Source: Craspedostauros australis (lineage: Eukaryota > Bacillariophyta > Bacillariophyceae > Mastogloiales > Achnanthaceae). Taken from it: a DNA stretch of 64,000 bases. Location: positions 545,316-609,315 of the forward strand of contig JAMXDE010000042.1 in assembly GCA_026770025.1 (NCBI GenBank), read 5' to 3'. Under the pieces are notes generated by a model. The model made no database searches, was not told the DNA's origin, and saw nothing but the letters and a program-made list of their open reading frames with translations. Shown here piece after piece: positions 52,324 to 63,822 of this stretch (position 1 is its first letter; every line of letters begins with the position of its first letter). A program made the position numbers and the translations under genes.

Positions 52324-55300
52324 TCAGGTCTTGTAGGTCGGGGAAGAGGACTCGGTGTGTCCTTTCCAGAAGAGGATGGGCTTCACGAGGGGCCAGAAGA
52401 CAGCCCATGGAAGGAACTTCGTCATCACGTCGGCGACGTTCTGCGTGCCGGGGATCTTGATGAAGTAGAGGATGCCAGCGGCGACAGCGGACCGGACGCG
52501 ATGGTAGGCCAGTGCGTTGTGGCGCTTGGAGAGCATGCTCTTGGGGACCGTGGAGGAGGTGATGACAGACTGGTTGTCACCCAGCATCCAGCTGGGGCCG
52601 TCGATCGGAATGCCCATTTCGCGAAGGGCAAGACGGAGGGAGATGATCTGCTCCGTAGCTTGACGGGCAGCGACGAACTCGGACCCGTAGGTGGCGGTCT
52701 CAACTGTGCCTTGACGCTTGGAGAACCATTCGATGGGGGTCTGGTTGACCAGATGGAGAGCACCAGTAGCGGATCTGCCAGTGACTTGGCAGTGGAGAAG
52801 GTTGGCGTCGACGAACGTGGTGGTTCGGACAGGTTTGCCTTTCGGCTCGGGGATGTCGTCCGGAATCTCCTCGGAGGTCTTCCCGTAGACGGAGTAGATC
52901 CAGTCATGGTTGGGAACCTCGTAGTGAAGATCGAAGCGGGGAACGCAGGTGCGGAAGCGGATGGCAGCATCAGGATGCTTGCGAAGGTATCCGTACACTC
53001 GCTTGGCGCGGTCCAGATGGCCTTGGCGAGGAGCTGAGCGGAAGCGTGCCAGCGTCATGACGGCGACAGAGATGTCGAACCGCCCGAGGGAGATACACCA
53101 CTGGAGGGCACCAATGAGGGACATGAACTTGCGTTTGTCGGTTTCGCTAAGTTCGGAAGAGGTGTCGAGCTCTGGACTGTCAGCCTTGTCGAGAGGGCAG
53201 CTGATCTTGCGGGGAAGCTCGCCGAACATGCGCTCGTAGTTCTCCATCATCCGCTTGATGTAGGATTGCGGGGAGAGCTTGAGAGTGCCGTCGGGATCAC
53301 GGCCGAAGTCAGCACCAAGGTGGTACTTGATAGGACCAACTCCCTTGAGCTGGTACCCGTACTTCGAAGAGAGGATGTCGAAGAAGGCCTTGGGGTCAGC
53401 CATCGTCGCGGTGAGATCATCGACGTAGACACAGACGTACTCCCAATGGGAGTTGGCGTCACGCATCCAGACGTCGGGATCGGAGCGGCATTGGAGGAAA
53501 CCCATGTCGCGAAGGGTGTCGGCGAGAGCCTCGTGGAATCGGGCGCCCGATGTGCGCAGGCCGTAGAGTGCCTTGACTATCTGCATGGTATGACCAGCGA
53601 AGTCACCGAATTCGTCACCAGCGATGAAGCAGATGCGTTCTTGAGTGAAGGCCTCAAGATACGCATTGCCGATGTCTCCAACCCATGTTGGAATGCCGTT
53701 GAGTTCGCCGGCGAGGAGGGAGAGGCGGAGAGAGCGAAGACTGACCACACCTGCGTAGGATGCATCCTTGCAGGGGTCGGTGAGGTGACCACCAGCGACG
53801 CAGCGCGCCTTGTGACGGAGGTCATGCTTCACAGCATAGACCCATTGGAGGCGGATCTTCTGGAAGCCGGAAGGGACAGGGGCGCCTTTGCCGAGAGACT
53901 TGAAGGTGTGGTACCCGAAGAGTTGGTCCATCTCCTTCTTCTCGGCATCGGCCCAGAGAGTGTTGCCGTTCTTGTCGTCGAGTCGCAGCGCTTCTTTGTG
54001 GTTGCGGGGGACTTGGACGCCGAACTGGAAGGTGGGAGCGTGGTTGAAGGTCTTGGATTTGTGGACCTGGCGCTCGAGACGATGGGTGCGGATGGCGAGG
54101 CGCTTGAGGCGCTTCCAGCCAGGCTCGTCGAGCAGCTCGTGGCGCCGGCCGTAGGCAGCGCAAGAGACAGGATCATCCTGAATCATGATGGAGAGGGGTT
54201 CGGTGGAGGTGGAGCCGTCTCCCCATTTCACGATGACATTGAAACTGGATCCCTTGTAGGAGGGAGAGGAAGATGAGAGGGGACCCTCGTGTCCGATGAT
54301 GGAGTCGAACTCCCACTTGGCGTCGGGGTCGTCGTTGTGCTCCTGTTGCCGTTCGATGATGTCGGCGAGCTCAACGTAGGAGATGAGGTCATGCGTCTCC
54401 CCATCGGCCAGTGCGAGTAGCATCTTGATACGTTGGTGGTTGGCTGCGTCAAGGTCATTGACCTTTTGCACCACCTCCGCTTTGACTTGCTGGCCATCCT
54501 TCTCGTGGATGAAGGTCATCCCAACGAGATCCTCGGGAGAGAACTTCGGGATGTGGACCTTGGCATTCCCCACTGTTTCAGGGTCTGTGCCGCGGCGGTC
54601 AGCCAGGATGGAATCGGCGAGGGAGTGTACGATGGGGTCGGAGTCAGGAGGGACGGAGATGTCGTCGTCTGGCTCCCCATTCGCCACATTCATGGCATCA
54701 GAGCCATTGTCCTCCCCAACAATGGGGAAGGGGAAGTCCGCACGAAGATTGCGGGTGGCAGAGTCGTCGGCAGGTCGGATGGCAGACCGAGGAAGAAGTC
54801 GTTGGGTCTCGTCGTCGAGGACCCAGAAGGTAAGATCATCGCCTTTGTGAAGGCAGGGACCGGCCCAGCGTCCACTGCGCTCCTTGGACTGGCTGGGGAA
54901 GGTGGGGTTGTCAACCCGGTAGTAGACAGGTTGCCACCATCGGTAGGACAGGAACTTGGAGATGTCTGGTCGCTGTCCGAAGGCGGCCTGAAGGGGGGTG
55001 ATGGAGCCAGCGGTGACCTGCGCGATGTGGTTGAAGAGATCAATCACATAGAGCGTGCAGATCAGCCAGAAGCGGTCGGGAGTACCCGTGCGATCCATCA
55101 CACCGTTGGTTGTGCGTTTGATATCCTGGATCCGGCGTTCCGCGCCGTTCTGGTGTTGATGTTCCGGCTCACTCTGGTGATCACGGATGTGATACTGCCG
55201 GAGGATCTCCATAACCTTGTTACCGATCTGCGCCTTGGCGTTGTCGGACATCAGTAGGTCGGGAGCCCCGTGGCGTCGGATGAAGTCACGGAGAGTGTCG

Positions 55301-57909
55301 GAGATGCGGCTCTCGGATGGCATGGGAAAGCCAGCCGTGAACCGAGAGTCGAGGGCGACGTACACCTGAAGCATGGTGCAGCCACCATGGCCGGGAACCC
55401 CGTCGTCGTGAGCAGGGGTATCGGAGAAGAGCGTATCCATCGCAACCGTCTCATGGAGACGGTCAACGTTGGCCGCTGGGAACCGAGACTTGAAATGCTT
55501 GCGCATGGAGAAGCGCTCGGCAGTACGGTACCATTGAGAGGTACACCGAAGGGTGTCGCGAACGCGACGAGCTGGTATCCAGCCGAAGTGGGGTCGGAGA
55601 GCCTCGTAGTCGGCAGGCTTGCGAGTGGCAATGATGCTGCCCGGGTTGTCAGCGATGTCGGCTTGGCGAGCACCAGTGTAGGCCGTGAGAACGGTAGAGT
55701 TGTTCTCGCGGCGCTGGAGTGCTGCGGCGTCATCATCGGCGACGTCGTCGAGGTTCATCTCCTGGTCGAGGGAAGAAGGGTCCCATTCGTCGTCCGCCGT
55801 GAAGTCGACATGCGGATACTTGTCGAGTTCAGAGCGGGTAGGCTTGGCCATGTCCATGTAGGACAGGCCTTGCCGGACAGCCAGTGGGATGATGTGGCCT
55901 CCTGGTGTGATGATGGTCTGGCGACCTCCAGGGAGATTCCGTGGGCGTTCGTTGACATCCATTCCGAAGGCACCAAGCTGGTTGGATGAATGGATGGTCT
56001 TGCCCTTTCCGTAGAGCGCGTATTGGTGGAATTTACCAATGATGGGCCCTTCGGTGGTCTGGATGAGACCAGCAACCGTACCGATGTCGAGGTTGGCGAT
56101 GGCAGAGTCACCAATGCCACTGACGTCGGCGGTGTGTCCTGTCTTGCAGAGAACGAGGACGTCATCGCCAGCCAGGCCACCATTGGCACCGCTGTCGACG
56201 AGAGAGCCAGAGTGGTCCTTGACAAGCTTGTTGAAGCTGTACCGGACCACCGTGGAGTTGGCAAGGCGCCAGGTCTGGCCCTTGTAGACCAGTTGAGGAG
56301 TATCGTCAGACGAAGAGGTGGACTTGGTCTGTGCGAGAAGGCGATCGATGGCAGTGGACTGGTCACCGGCCTTGGAAGAGTCCGTGTTACCAGCGGATGG
56401 AGTTGCGGAAGGAGTGTCGGTGGTGCCCGAAGATGTGGCAGCGTTGTTGGCAGCTCGGTGGGAGTCAGCCTTGCCCTTGCCCTTGTTCTTGCGCCACTTT
56501 CCCTTTGCTTCGAGGAACGCCTTGCGTTGGTCCTTGGACATCTCACGCCATTCATCATTGGGGATGGAACGACGGTCGTCCTTGGCGTAGTCCTTGCCAT
56601 TGCCTTTGCCAGCAGAGCCGCCGGTCTTGGCATTGTTGACCTTGCGCCGAGATGTGGTGCGAGGCTGGTTAGCGTCGAGGGATTGTGCCTCATCTCGAAC
56701 GAACTCGAGGAGGTCTTCGAAGGAGACACCAACCTTGATGAAGCCGCGAGATTGCTTGTGACGTTGGCGGGAGTTGGACTTCACGTTGGTGTAGGCCCGA
56801 GTCAAGTCGACATCGGGACCGATGGCGGTACGCAACCATTGCTGCTTGACCGCCTCATCGACACATGCATCATCGAGCTCTTCGATGTCATCGAGCTTGG
56901 TTTCCCAGGCATCGAGAAATTGCTCGCGGGTCTTGGTCCAAGTCTGGTCCAGACGGAAGGCGACGATGGCATCTCTGTACTTGATGGACAGAGTCTCGCC
57001 GACGACGCCACTGGTGTAGCTATCGACGAGATCGGCGTAGGCCGCACGGCCATCGCAAGACTTCTTGTAGGCACGGATGATGCGCCGACTCTTGGAAGTC
57101 TTGACATGCTCAGTGAGCACGGCGAAGAGGTAGCGATTCTGGCTCGCGAAGAAGGCCTCGTCCTTGGGTGCCGGCATGAAGTCCATATCGAGATGGTGGT
57201 TGAGTCCATGGGAGAAGGAAAGAGTCTCGAAGGTCCGCATGAAGGTGAGGAAGTGTTTGTCGTCCTTCAGTGTTGGGAGCGACAGACTCTCTCGCTTGGT
57301 CGCCTTGCTGAACTCCTTGACGTAGTCAGCTGGAAGCTCCATGGCTTGGACACCTTGGAAGTTGGAAGAGGGTGCCATGGATGGAGTCACAGGAGGTTGC
57401 GGGAAGGCAGGATCAGGCACCGAAGCCAAAGGATCGAATGCGAAGTTCACATGCGGAGGTTCTTCAGGCACCGGACGGAATGCGGATGCTGGAGTGGTGG
57501 TGTGATGGCCCATGCCCATCGGAGACGGAATGGGAGAGCTTGCAGTCGAATGCGAGTGCGAAGATGGAAGGGAAGGGTTGTTCTGCTCAGCTGTGAACGC
57601 CATGAACGAGGTACGATCGAGATCGTTCCAGGTGTTGTCGTCGAGGATGGCTTGGGTGAGATACCACTTGCCAAGGTTGAGGATCTTGCGGATGTGGTTC
57701 ACTCCGAGTACGGCGACGATGGTTTCGCCATCTTCGGTATCATCGCGAAGTTGGAAGCTGCGAAGATCATCTTCGGTGAGCGAGACAAGGTCAAGAGGGC
57801 TGACAATGTCCGCATGGGCGATGATATCGCGAGGAGTGGAGTCCAAAGGAATGCCAATGACACCGAGGATGTGATCCAGGGTGGCGAGGTCCATCTCGGG
57901 AGTCGACAT
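52324..57909 (-). CDS. E3 gag-pol polyprotein
   Basis: 1861 residues from the ATG at 57909 to TGA. The gag region (1-~550) has a SAM-like helical start, a Pro/Ser-rich linker, a gag core, and a Lys/Gly-rich tail with DEWREMSKDQRKAF; it lacks zinc knuckles. Next are the protease DSGANGGLAGDD near 571; the integrase with AMDTLFSD near 823, MSDNAKAQ near 886 and ERRIQDIKR near 926; a chromatin- or RNA-binding-like linker; the reverse transcriptase with YVDD near 1495; and RNase H with VDANLLHCQ near 1700, TYGSEFVAA near 1740 and GDNQSVI near 1779. The protease has an atypical N-G-G after DSGA. The RNase H is closer to CoDi-like elements than to E1/E2. It appears complete and could be autonomous. 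Confidence 0.95.
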   Translation of the reverse strand: MSTPEMDLATLDHILGVIGIPLDSTPRDIIAHADIVSPLDLVSLTEDDLRSFQLRDDTEDGETIVAVLGVNHIRKILNLGKWYLTQAILDDNTWNDLDRTSFMAFTAEQNNPSLPSSHSHSTASSPIPSPMGMGHHTTTPASAFRPVPEEPPHVNFAFDPLASVPDPAFPQPPVTPSMAPSSNFQGVQAMELPADYVKEFSKATKRESLSLPTLKDDKHFLTFMRTFETLSFSHGLNHHLDMDFMPAPKDEAFFASQNRYLFAVLTEHVKTSKSRRIIRAYKKSCDGRAAYADLVDSYTSGVVGETLSIKYRDAIVAFRLDQTWTKTREQFLDAWETKLDDIEELDDACVDEAVKQQWLRTAIGPDVDLTRAYTNVKSNSRQRHKQSRGFIKVGVSFEDLLEFVRDEAQSLDANQPRTTSRRKVNNAKTGGSAGKGNGKDYAKDDRRSIPNDEWREMSKDQRKAFLEAKGKWRKNKGKGKADSHRAANNAATSSGTTDTPSATPSAGNTDSSKAGDQSTAIDRLLAQTKSTSSSDDTPQLVYKGQTWRLANSTVVRYSFNKLVKDHSGSLVDSGANGGLAGDDVLVLCKTGHTADVSGIGDSAIANLDIGTVAGLIQTTEGPIIGKFHQYALYGKGKTIHSSNQLGAFGMDVNERPRNLPGGRQTIITPGGHIIPLAVRQGLSYMDMAKPTRSELDKYPHVDFTADDEWDPSSLDQEMNLDDVADDDAAALQRRENNSTVLTAYTGARQADIADNPGSIIATRKPADYEALRPHFGWIPARRVRDTLRCTSQWYRTAERFSMRKHFKSRFPAANVDRLHETVAMDTLFSDTPAHDDGVPGHGGCTMLQVYVALDSRFTAGFPMPSESRISDTLRDFIRRHGAPDLLMSDNAKAQIGNKVMEILRQYHIRDHQSEPEHQHQNGAERRIQDIKRTTNGVMDRTGTPDRFWLICTLYVIDLFNHIAQVTAGSITPLQAAFGQRPDISKFLSYRWWQPVYYRVDNPTFPSQSKERSGRWAGPCLHKGDDLTFWVLDDETQRLLPRSAIRPADDSATRNLRADFPFPIVGEDNGSDAMNVANGEPDDDISVPPDSDPIVHSLADSILADRRGTDPETVGNAKVHIPKFSPEDLVGMTFIHEKDGQQVKAEVVQKVNDLDAANHQRIKMLLALADGETHDLISYVELADIIERQQEHNDDPDAKWEFDSIIGHEGPLSSSSPSYKGSSFNVIVKWGDGSTSTEPLSIMIQDDPVSCAAYGRRHELLDEPGWKRLKRLAIRTHRLERQVHKSKTFNHAPTFQFGVQVPRNHKEALRLDDKNGNTLWADAEKKEMDQLFGYHTFKSLGKGAPVPSGFQKIRLQWVYAVKHDLRHKARCVAGGHLTDPCKDASYAGVVSLRSLRLSLLAGELNGIPTWVGDIGNAYLEAFTQERICFIAGDEFGDFAGHTMQIVKALYGLRTSGARFHEALADTLRDMGFLQCRSDPDVWMRDANSHWEYVCVYVDDLTATMADPKAFFDILSSKYGYQLKGVGPIKYHLGADFGRDPDGTLKLSPQSYIKRMMENYERMFGELPRKISCPLDKADSPELDTSSELSETDKRKFMSLIGALQWCISLGRFDISVAVMTLARFRSAPRQGHLDRAKRVYGYLRKHPDAAIRFRTCVPRFDLHYEVPNHDWIYSVYGKTSEEIPDDIPEPKGKPVRTTTFVDANLLHCQVTGRSATGALHLVNQTPIEWFSKRQGTVETATYGSEFVAARQATEQIISLRLALREMGIPIDGPSWMLGDNQSVITSSTVPKSMLSKRHNALAYHRVRSAVAAGILYFIKIPGTQNVADVMTKFLPWAVFWPLVKPILFWKGHTESSSPTYKT

Positions 57910-58229
57910 GATTGGCGATGGATGGATGGAGCGAGTGGATGAGGATGCTGGAGGCCGAAGGATAGCTGAGGCTGGAGTGCACTGACTGAATCGTCTTCTG
58001 GTGCGGGAGGGTGCTGCAGGAAGTCTTGGATGGCTGAGTGGGAAGGCCCGAACTCAGCAGAGGAACCGAAAGGAGGGCGTTCTGCGTATGCGAGAAAGCC
58101 GAAGGAAAGCCGAAATCACGTCGTCACGTGATGGAAGGTGAAGGGATCGCTCGTGGATGGACGAGGGATGAAGGATGGATGGATTGTCACGCAATCAATT
58201 CAGTAGGTGAAAGCTTGCGACTGTTAATC

Positions 58230-58860
58230 TGTTAGAACGAAATCGTAGATGGGTTTGAAGATACCGCACCGAGAACGTAGAGTGATCAAGTCGTTGTTGT
58301 TGGTGAGGAGAGTGTTGGTTTACTGTGTTATTCGTATGGTAGTTGGAATGCTGTCGAGCTCACAAGATTGTCTTCTTGAAAACTGTGAGCATGAGAGAGA
58401 CATGACAGGTCTCATGCAAATTGCAAGTGAAATTAACACGGAGACAACACGGCAAATGTGCGTGTTACTGCGTGAAGATGAGGTGCAAAAGTCAATGAAC
58501 AAAACACCGCGATAGCCCGTGTTGTGAATTACGTCTTCTCACGATGTTGCTAGTAGTACGATCACACGATTGATCGTATTCACTTGAGAAGGTCAGGACA
58601 AGATTCGCACGTGTCACACCCAAGATCCAAGTCTGTCCTGATTGGGCAGATTGGTTCATCTTGGCAAGAAATCAATTTCCACGACATTTTTGGATCTGTG
58701 ATTGAGGGAAAACGATTCTTGCGACGCGAAATGCGACACAAATCTGACACAACGGATTTTCGACCAAAATTTCCGTTCGGAACGGAAAAGGTAAGAAAAG
58801 TGAAGATTTCTGATTGGTCGACGGGTGTCGCTATTGTTAGAGATTTAGCGTGCGCTAATA
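58230..58860 (-). repeat. E3 5' LTR
   Basis: 631 bp, partner of 51669-52299. Inward on the minus strand it is followed by GATTAACAGTCGCAAGC, the presumed primer-binding region; I could not match it to a tRNA end. The leader to the gag ATG is 320 nt. Confidence 0.95.
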
Positions 58861-58865
58861 GTTGG
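58861..58865. repeat. Right target-site duplication of E3
   Basis: GTTGG directly after the right LTR. Confidence 0.9.
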
Positions 58866-59458
58866 AAAGAAGAGCTCGAGAAGACTAATAATATGTAAAG
58901 AAAAGAGGTTCCCACTCGTAGGCGTTGGGGTCAAAAGTTTGAATAACTGATTTCGAATTGTTTATCTCCCAATTATTGGGCGATAGGTCGTAAAGGGATA
59001 CAGTTTTTGTTTGTCAATCCGTGATTGAATTGTCTCTCGGCTGTTGTGAAACAAAAGGTGCCCTATTTAAGGCACCTTTTCATTTCAAGACGCCTCAGAA
59101 CAGCGCGACACATTCTGCAGAACAATCTTGGATAACGATGTCCTGCGGACAGCACAAAAAGTCGACGTCGCGGAATGACGAATCACAACACTGATGCTTA
59201 TGTGGACATGATTCCGCAACGTTCCTTGGTTGACGAACCAAGTTGTGGAACAATAAGAGACTCAATTAGCCTCTTTTTGGTCTATCAAGTTTGTTGTCTA
59301 GAGATAAGTTGTACTAGCTACAATGACACTTGTACTGTCTTGGCTGAAAGGGAGAGAATGATAAATATCGGGCTCCACTGACCTTCTCTCCACAACTAAC
59401 AGGAATCATTGGAGAGCTCGTTGCACAACATCAGGAATCCGCGTTGCAGTCCTCTACT
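58866..59458. other. AT-rich spacer with inverted repeats, no gene
   Basis: More AT-rich than its surroundings. It holds CCCAATTATTGGG near 58967-58979, the 10-bp perfect hairpin at 59053-59080, and a nested hairpin at 59221-59251 (TTGGTT-GACG-AACCAA inside GTTCC...GGAAC). No open frame of note. It may be a remnant of a mobile element end. Confidence 0.5.
59053..59080. other. Perfect 10-bp inverted repeat (hairpin)
   Basis: AAAAGGTGCC, an 8-nt spacer CTATTTAA, then GGCACCTTTT. It resembles a transcription-terminator or cruciform-type hairpin with A and T at the outer ends. Function unknown in a eukaryote; it could be part of a transposon end or a processed-RNA end. Confidence 0.8.
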
Positions 59459-60464
59459 CTATTTCGTTTTAGATGCACCCTTTCTTCGCAGTGCCTTGGT
59501 CTTGTAATTCTTTGACTTCTCTCTGCTACTCAAATAGTTCTTATGTTTGCGGAGGCGCTGCTCTTGTGCCACATGATTTCTGAATTTGGCCATTGGTACT
59601 GTTTGGAACACCTCCTTGGAGTCATAGAATTGCCAAATCGTCATGCCAGTGTCTTCGTTGTTCTTCATTGAAAATTTTCAGAGATGCTTGGATGTCTGAT
59701 CCCTCCCATTGTGGTTCTCCCAGATGGTTTATTGCTGGTTTTATGTGATTGTTTGTGTAGTTCTTGAAAGCATGCTGGTCAATCTCTTTCCGTTCATCAT
59801 TTGCAGCAATCTGTCGTCTGAGGGTATTCAGACGACCTGCAAATTTTGCTGGATCATACTGTGAAAGCTCTGGTATCATAGGATAAATTTCCAGTGGTGG
59901 AGGGGGATTGTTTTCCTTTTGCTGATGGCCTCGCTTTTGGCCTACTTTTGAGATATCTCCTCTGACGACGGCTTCACGAAGCAATTCCTTTGCCTTGCTG
60001 TGGCGCCATTCAACAGCAGGTTCGATGAATGCCGGTTTTGAAGTACCTGTTGGTTGCTTTGGCGTTGGGAGCTTGTTTGGTGAAGCTGCTGTTTGTTTGG
60101 TTCTTCATGGCAGTTCAGCTAGCTTTGAAGAAGCCATCCTGTTTCTGGTTCCAACAAGTTTTGATGATTGGCATGCTGACTTGGTTGTGCGCATTGATAG
60201 GTTCTGGGTACAAGTATTCATAGCTTGCTGCTGCATTGGAAGGGTTGGCATTGTTGCATGAGCTGTCAAGGAAGTTCTACCATTGCCCTGGATGGTTGTT
60301 GTTTGAAGAGCACTCTTGGTGTTCACGCCGAGGCGCCCGGCCGACAGGCATGGGGTGATCTTCCTTGCACTCGGTTGGCTCGTCTTCTGGTTTGCCATTG
60401 TTGTTGCCAATGCTTGTGCCCCCTTCGAGGTTTCTGGATGTGTCTTGGTTTTGTGTTGTGTCAT
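59459..60464 (-). pseudogene. Broken gene of an unrecognised family
   Basis: The minus strand reads as one protein of ~330 residues with an in-frame TGA at 60105-60107 and a frameshift near 59640-59665. The first part is Thr/Ser/Pro/Gln-rich. After the TGA comes VEWRHSKAKELLREAVVRGD, then YDPAKFAGRLNTLRRQIAAN, NHLGEPQWEGSDIQASLKIF, and in the next frame QFYDSKEVFQTVPMAKFRNH. The coherent amphipathic blocks continuing across both lesions show that this was a real gene. The W-x-x-S-x-A-K-x-L-L and G-E-P-x-W-E-G-S blocks recall a repeated hypothetical family that I associate with diatom genomes, but this is memory, not a search. Function unknown. Confidence 0.65.
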
Positions 60465-61943
<1,479 letters not shown>

Positions 61944-62607
61944 TGACAGATAGTTCATTTGATGTTGACAGATAGTTCATTTGCCATTGACAATGTTCAT
62001 CTTCCATTGACGATGTTCATCTCACATTAACATGGTTGCACGTGTTATCACATGTTGCTTGTGTTGTACTCATGCATCACTATCTCCATCACCAAGCTGA
62101 TCCAGAGTTTGGTTCTTGATGTCACACGTGTGTATGGTCATGGTGAACACGTGTGTGTGCTTACATGTACATGACACTGTGTATTGCAAGTACTGGTTGA
62201 TCTTGAGTACTTTGATCATCAATATCTCACCTTGTAGTGGTCCGTTGAAGATGGTAGAAGTATTGATGTGTACGTATGGACACGTTGCGTGTGTGTGTTC
62301 ACATGGATGTACGTGAACATGGGTTCATCATGGTGTAGCGTGGTGTACATGTTTAACACGGTGTATCGCGTGTCTCGAAGTATCTCGTGTTGTTTGGGAG
62401 CTGCGGATGTTGAACATTCGTCCGCACTTTCGGGGAGTTGCGGATCATCGTCGTTTTCCATACAAAAACGTCCGTACGTCGACCGTGCGTATTGCGTGCC
62501 CATACAAACGTCTGTACGTCGTCCGTCAATCGACCCAAACTTCGGTCTGGCCGTCGTACGTCACCGTGTTAAATCCTCGTACATTAGGGTTTGATTGGTT
62601 GCACCTG

Positions 62608-62900
62608 TGGTTAGGGTTTACATAAACCTGTAACCTTAGGGTAACAACCGTGTTATTTCAGAAAGTGACATTTCAACTCAATCGAAGACTGGTGATCACA
62701 GCTACTGACCTGTATCCATGCACTGTCATGTCGACACTGTTGAGCATGGTGTATTTCATATTCTTGTGTGATATTATGTGTCATGGTGTGCAGTGTCATA
62801 GTCACATGTGACATACTGTGTTATCATGTGTGTTGTGGTGTGGCAGTGTGTGTGTGTGTGAGCAGGTGGATGTGTGAGTATCACAGTTGATGGTGTTGAC
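62608..62900. other. Spacer between duplicated segments
   Basis: It starts with degenerate telomeric motifs, then unique sequence rich in TGTG and CACATG, then a short (TG)n leading into the outer copy. No gene. Confidence 0.7.
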
Positions 62901-63632
62901 TTCCCCCTCCTCCCCCACAAGTCAGCCATTTCATGGGACTTGTGCCATCCTCCTGTAGTTGGAATGTGTTGACAATAGTTCATTTGATGTTGACAGATAG
63001 TTCATTTGCCATTGACAATGTTCATCTGCCATTGACGATGTTCATCTCACATTAACACGGTTGCACGTGTTATCACATGTTGTTTGTGTTGTACTCATGC
63101 ATCATTATCTCCATCACCATGTTGATTCAGAGTGTGGTTCTTGTTGTCACATGTGTGTATGGACATGGTCGACATGTATGTGTGCTTACATGTACATGAC
63201 ACTGTGTATTGCAAGTACTGGTTGATGTTGAGTACTTTGATCATCGATATCTCACCTTGTACAGGTCCGTTGAAGATGGTAGTAGTGTTGACGTGTACGT
63301 ATGGACACGGTGCGTATGTGTGTACACATAGATACACATGAACAAGTGTTCATCAGGGTGTAGCGTGGTGTACATGTTTAACACGGTGTATCGCGTGGCT
63401 CGTAGTATCTCGTGTTGTTTGGGAGTTGCGGATGATGAACATTCGATCGCACTTTCGGGGAGTTGCGGATCATCGACATTTTCCATACAAAAACGTCCGT
63501 ACGTCGACCGTGTGTATTGCGTGCCCATACAAACGTCTGTACGTCGTCCGTCAATCGACCCAAACTTCGGTCTGGCCGTCGTACGTCACCGTGTTAAATC
63601 CTCGTACATTAGGGTTTGATTGGTTGCACCTG
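62901..63632. repeat. Subtelomeric duplication, outer copy
   Basis: A 732-bp near-copy of 61874-62607. It ends in the same GCACCTG and is then separated from the telomere by only nine bases (CGGACACTA). Confidence 0.9.
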
Positions 63633-63641
63633 CGGACACTA

Positions 63642-63790
63642 TTAGGGTTAGGGTTAGGGTTAGGGTTAGGGTTAGGGTTAGGGTTAGGGTTAGGGTTAGG
63701 GTTAGGGTTAGGGTTAGGGTTAGGGTTAGGGTTAGGGTTAGGGTTAGGGTTAGGGTTAGGGTTAGGGTTAGGGTTAGGGTTAGGGTTAGG

Positions 63791-63822
<32 letters not shown>

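Larger units (their letters stand above)
51669..58860 (-). mobile_element. E3: intact Ty1/copia LTR retrotransposon
   Basis: 7192 bp with two 631-bp LTRs that appear identical, perfect GTTGG duplications, an unbroken 1861-codon gag-pol and a TTTGGGGAG purine tract against the 3' LTR. It reads leftward. The LTR ends are 5'-TATTAG...CTAACA-3' on the coding strand, so the first dinucleotide is TA and not the usual TG; the solo LTR has the same end. Probably inserted very recently and possibly active. Confidence 0.96.

Noticed and set aside
55990-57942. 650-codon plus-strand open frame across the E3 gag region
   Set aside because: Antisense to a clear gag-pol; Val/Gly-rich, with no domain.
51688-58515. 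88-codon frame present twice (51688-51954 and 58249-58515)
   Set aside because: It lies inside the two identical E3 LTRs; duplication is due to the LTR, not a gene family.
63426-63797. Frame ending in Leu-Gly repeats
   Set aside because: Translation of the telomere array.
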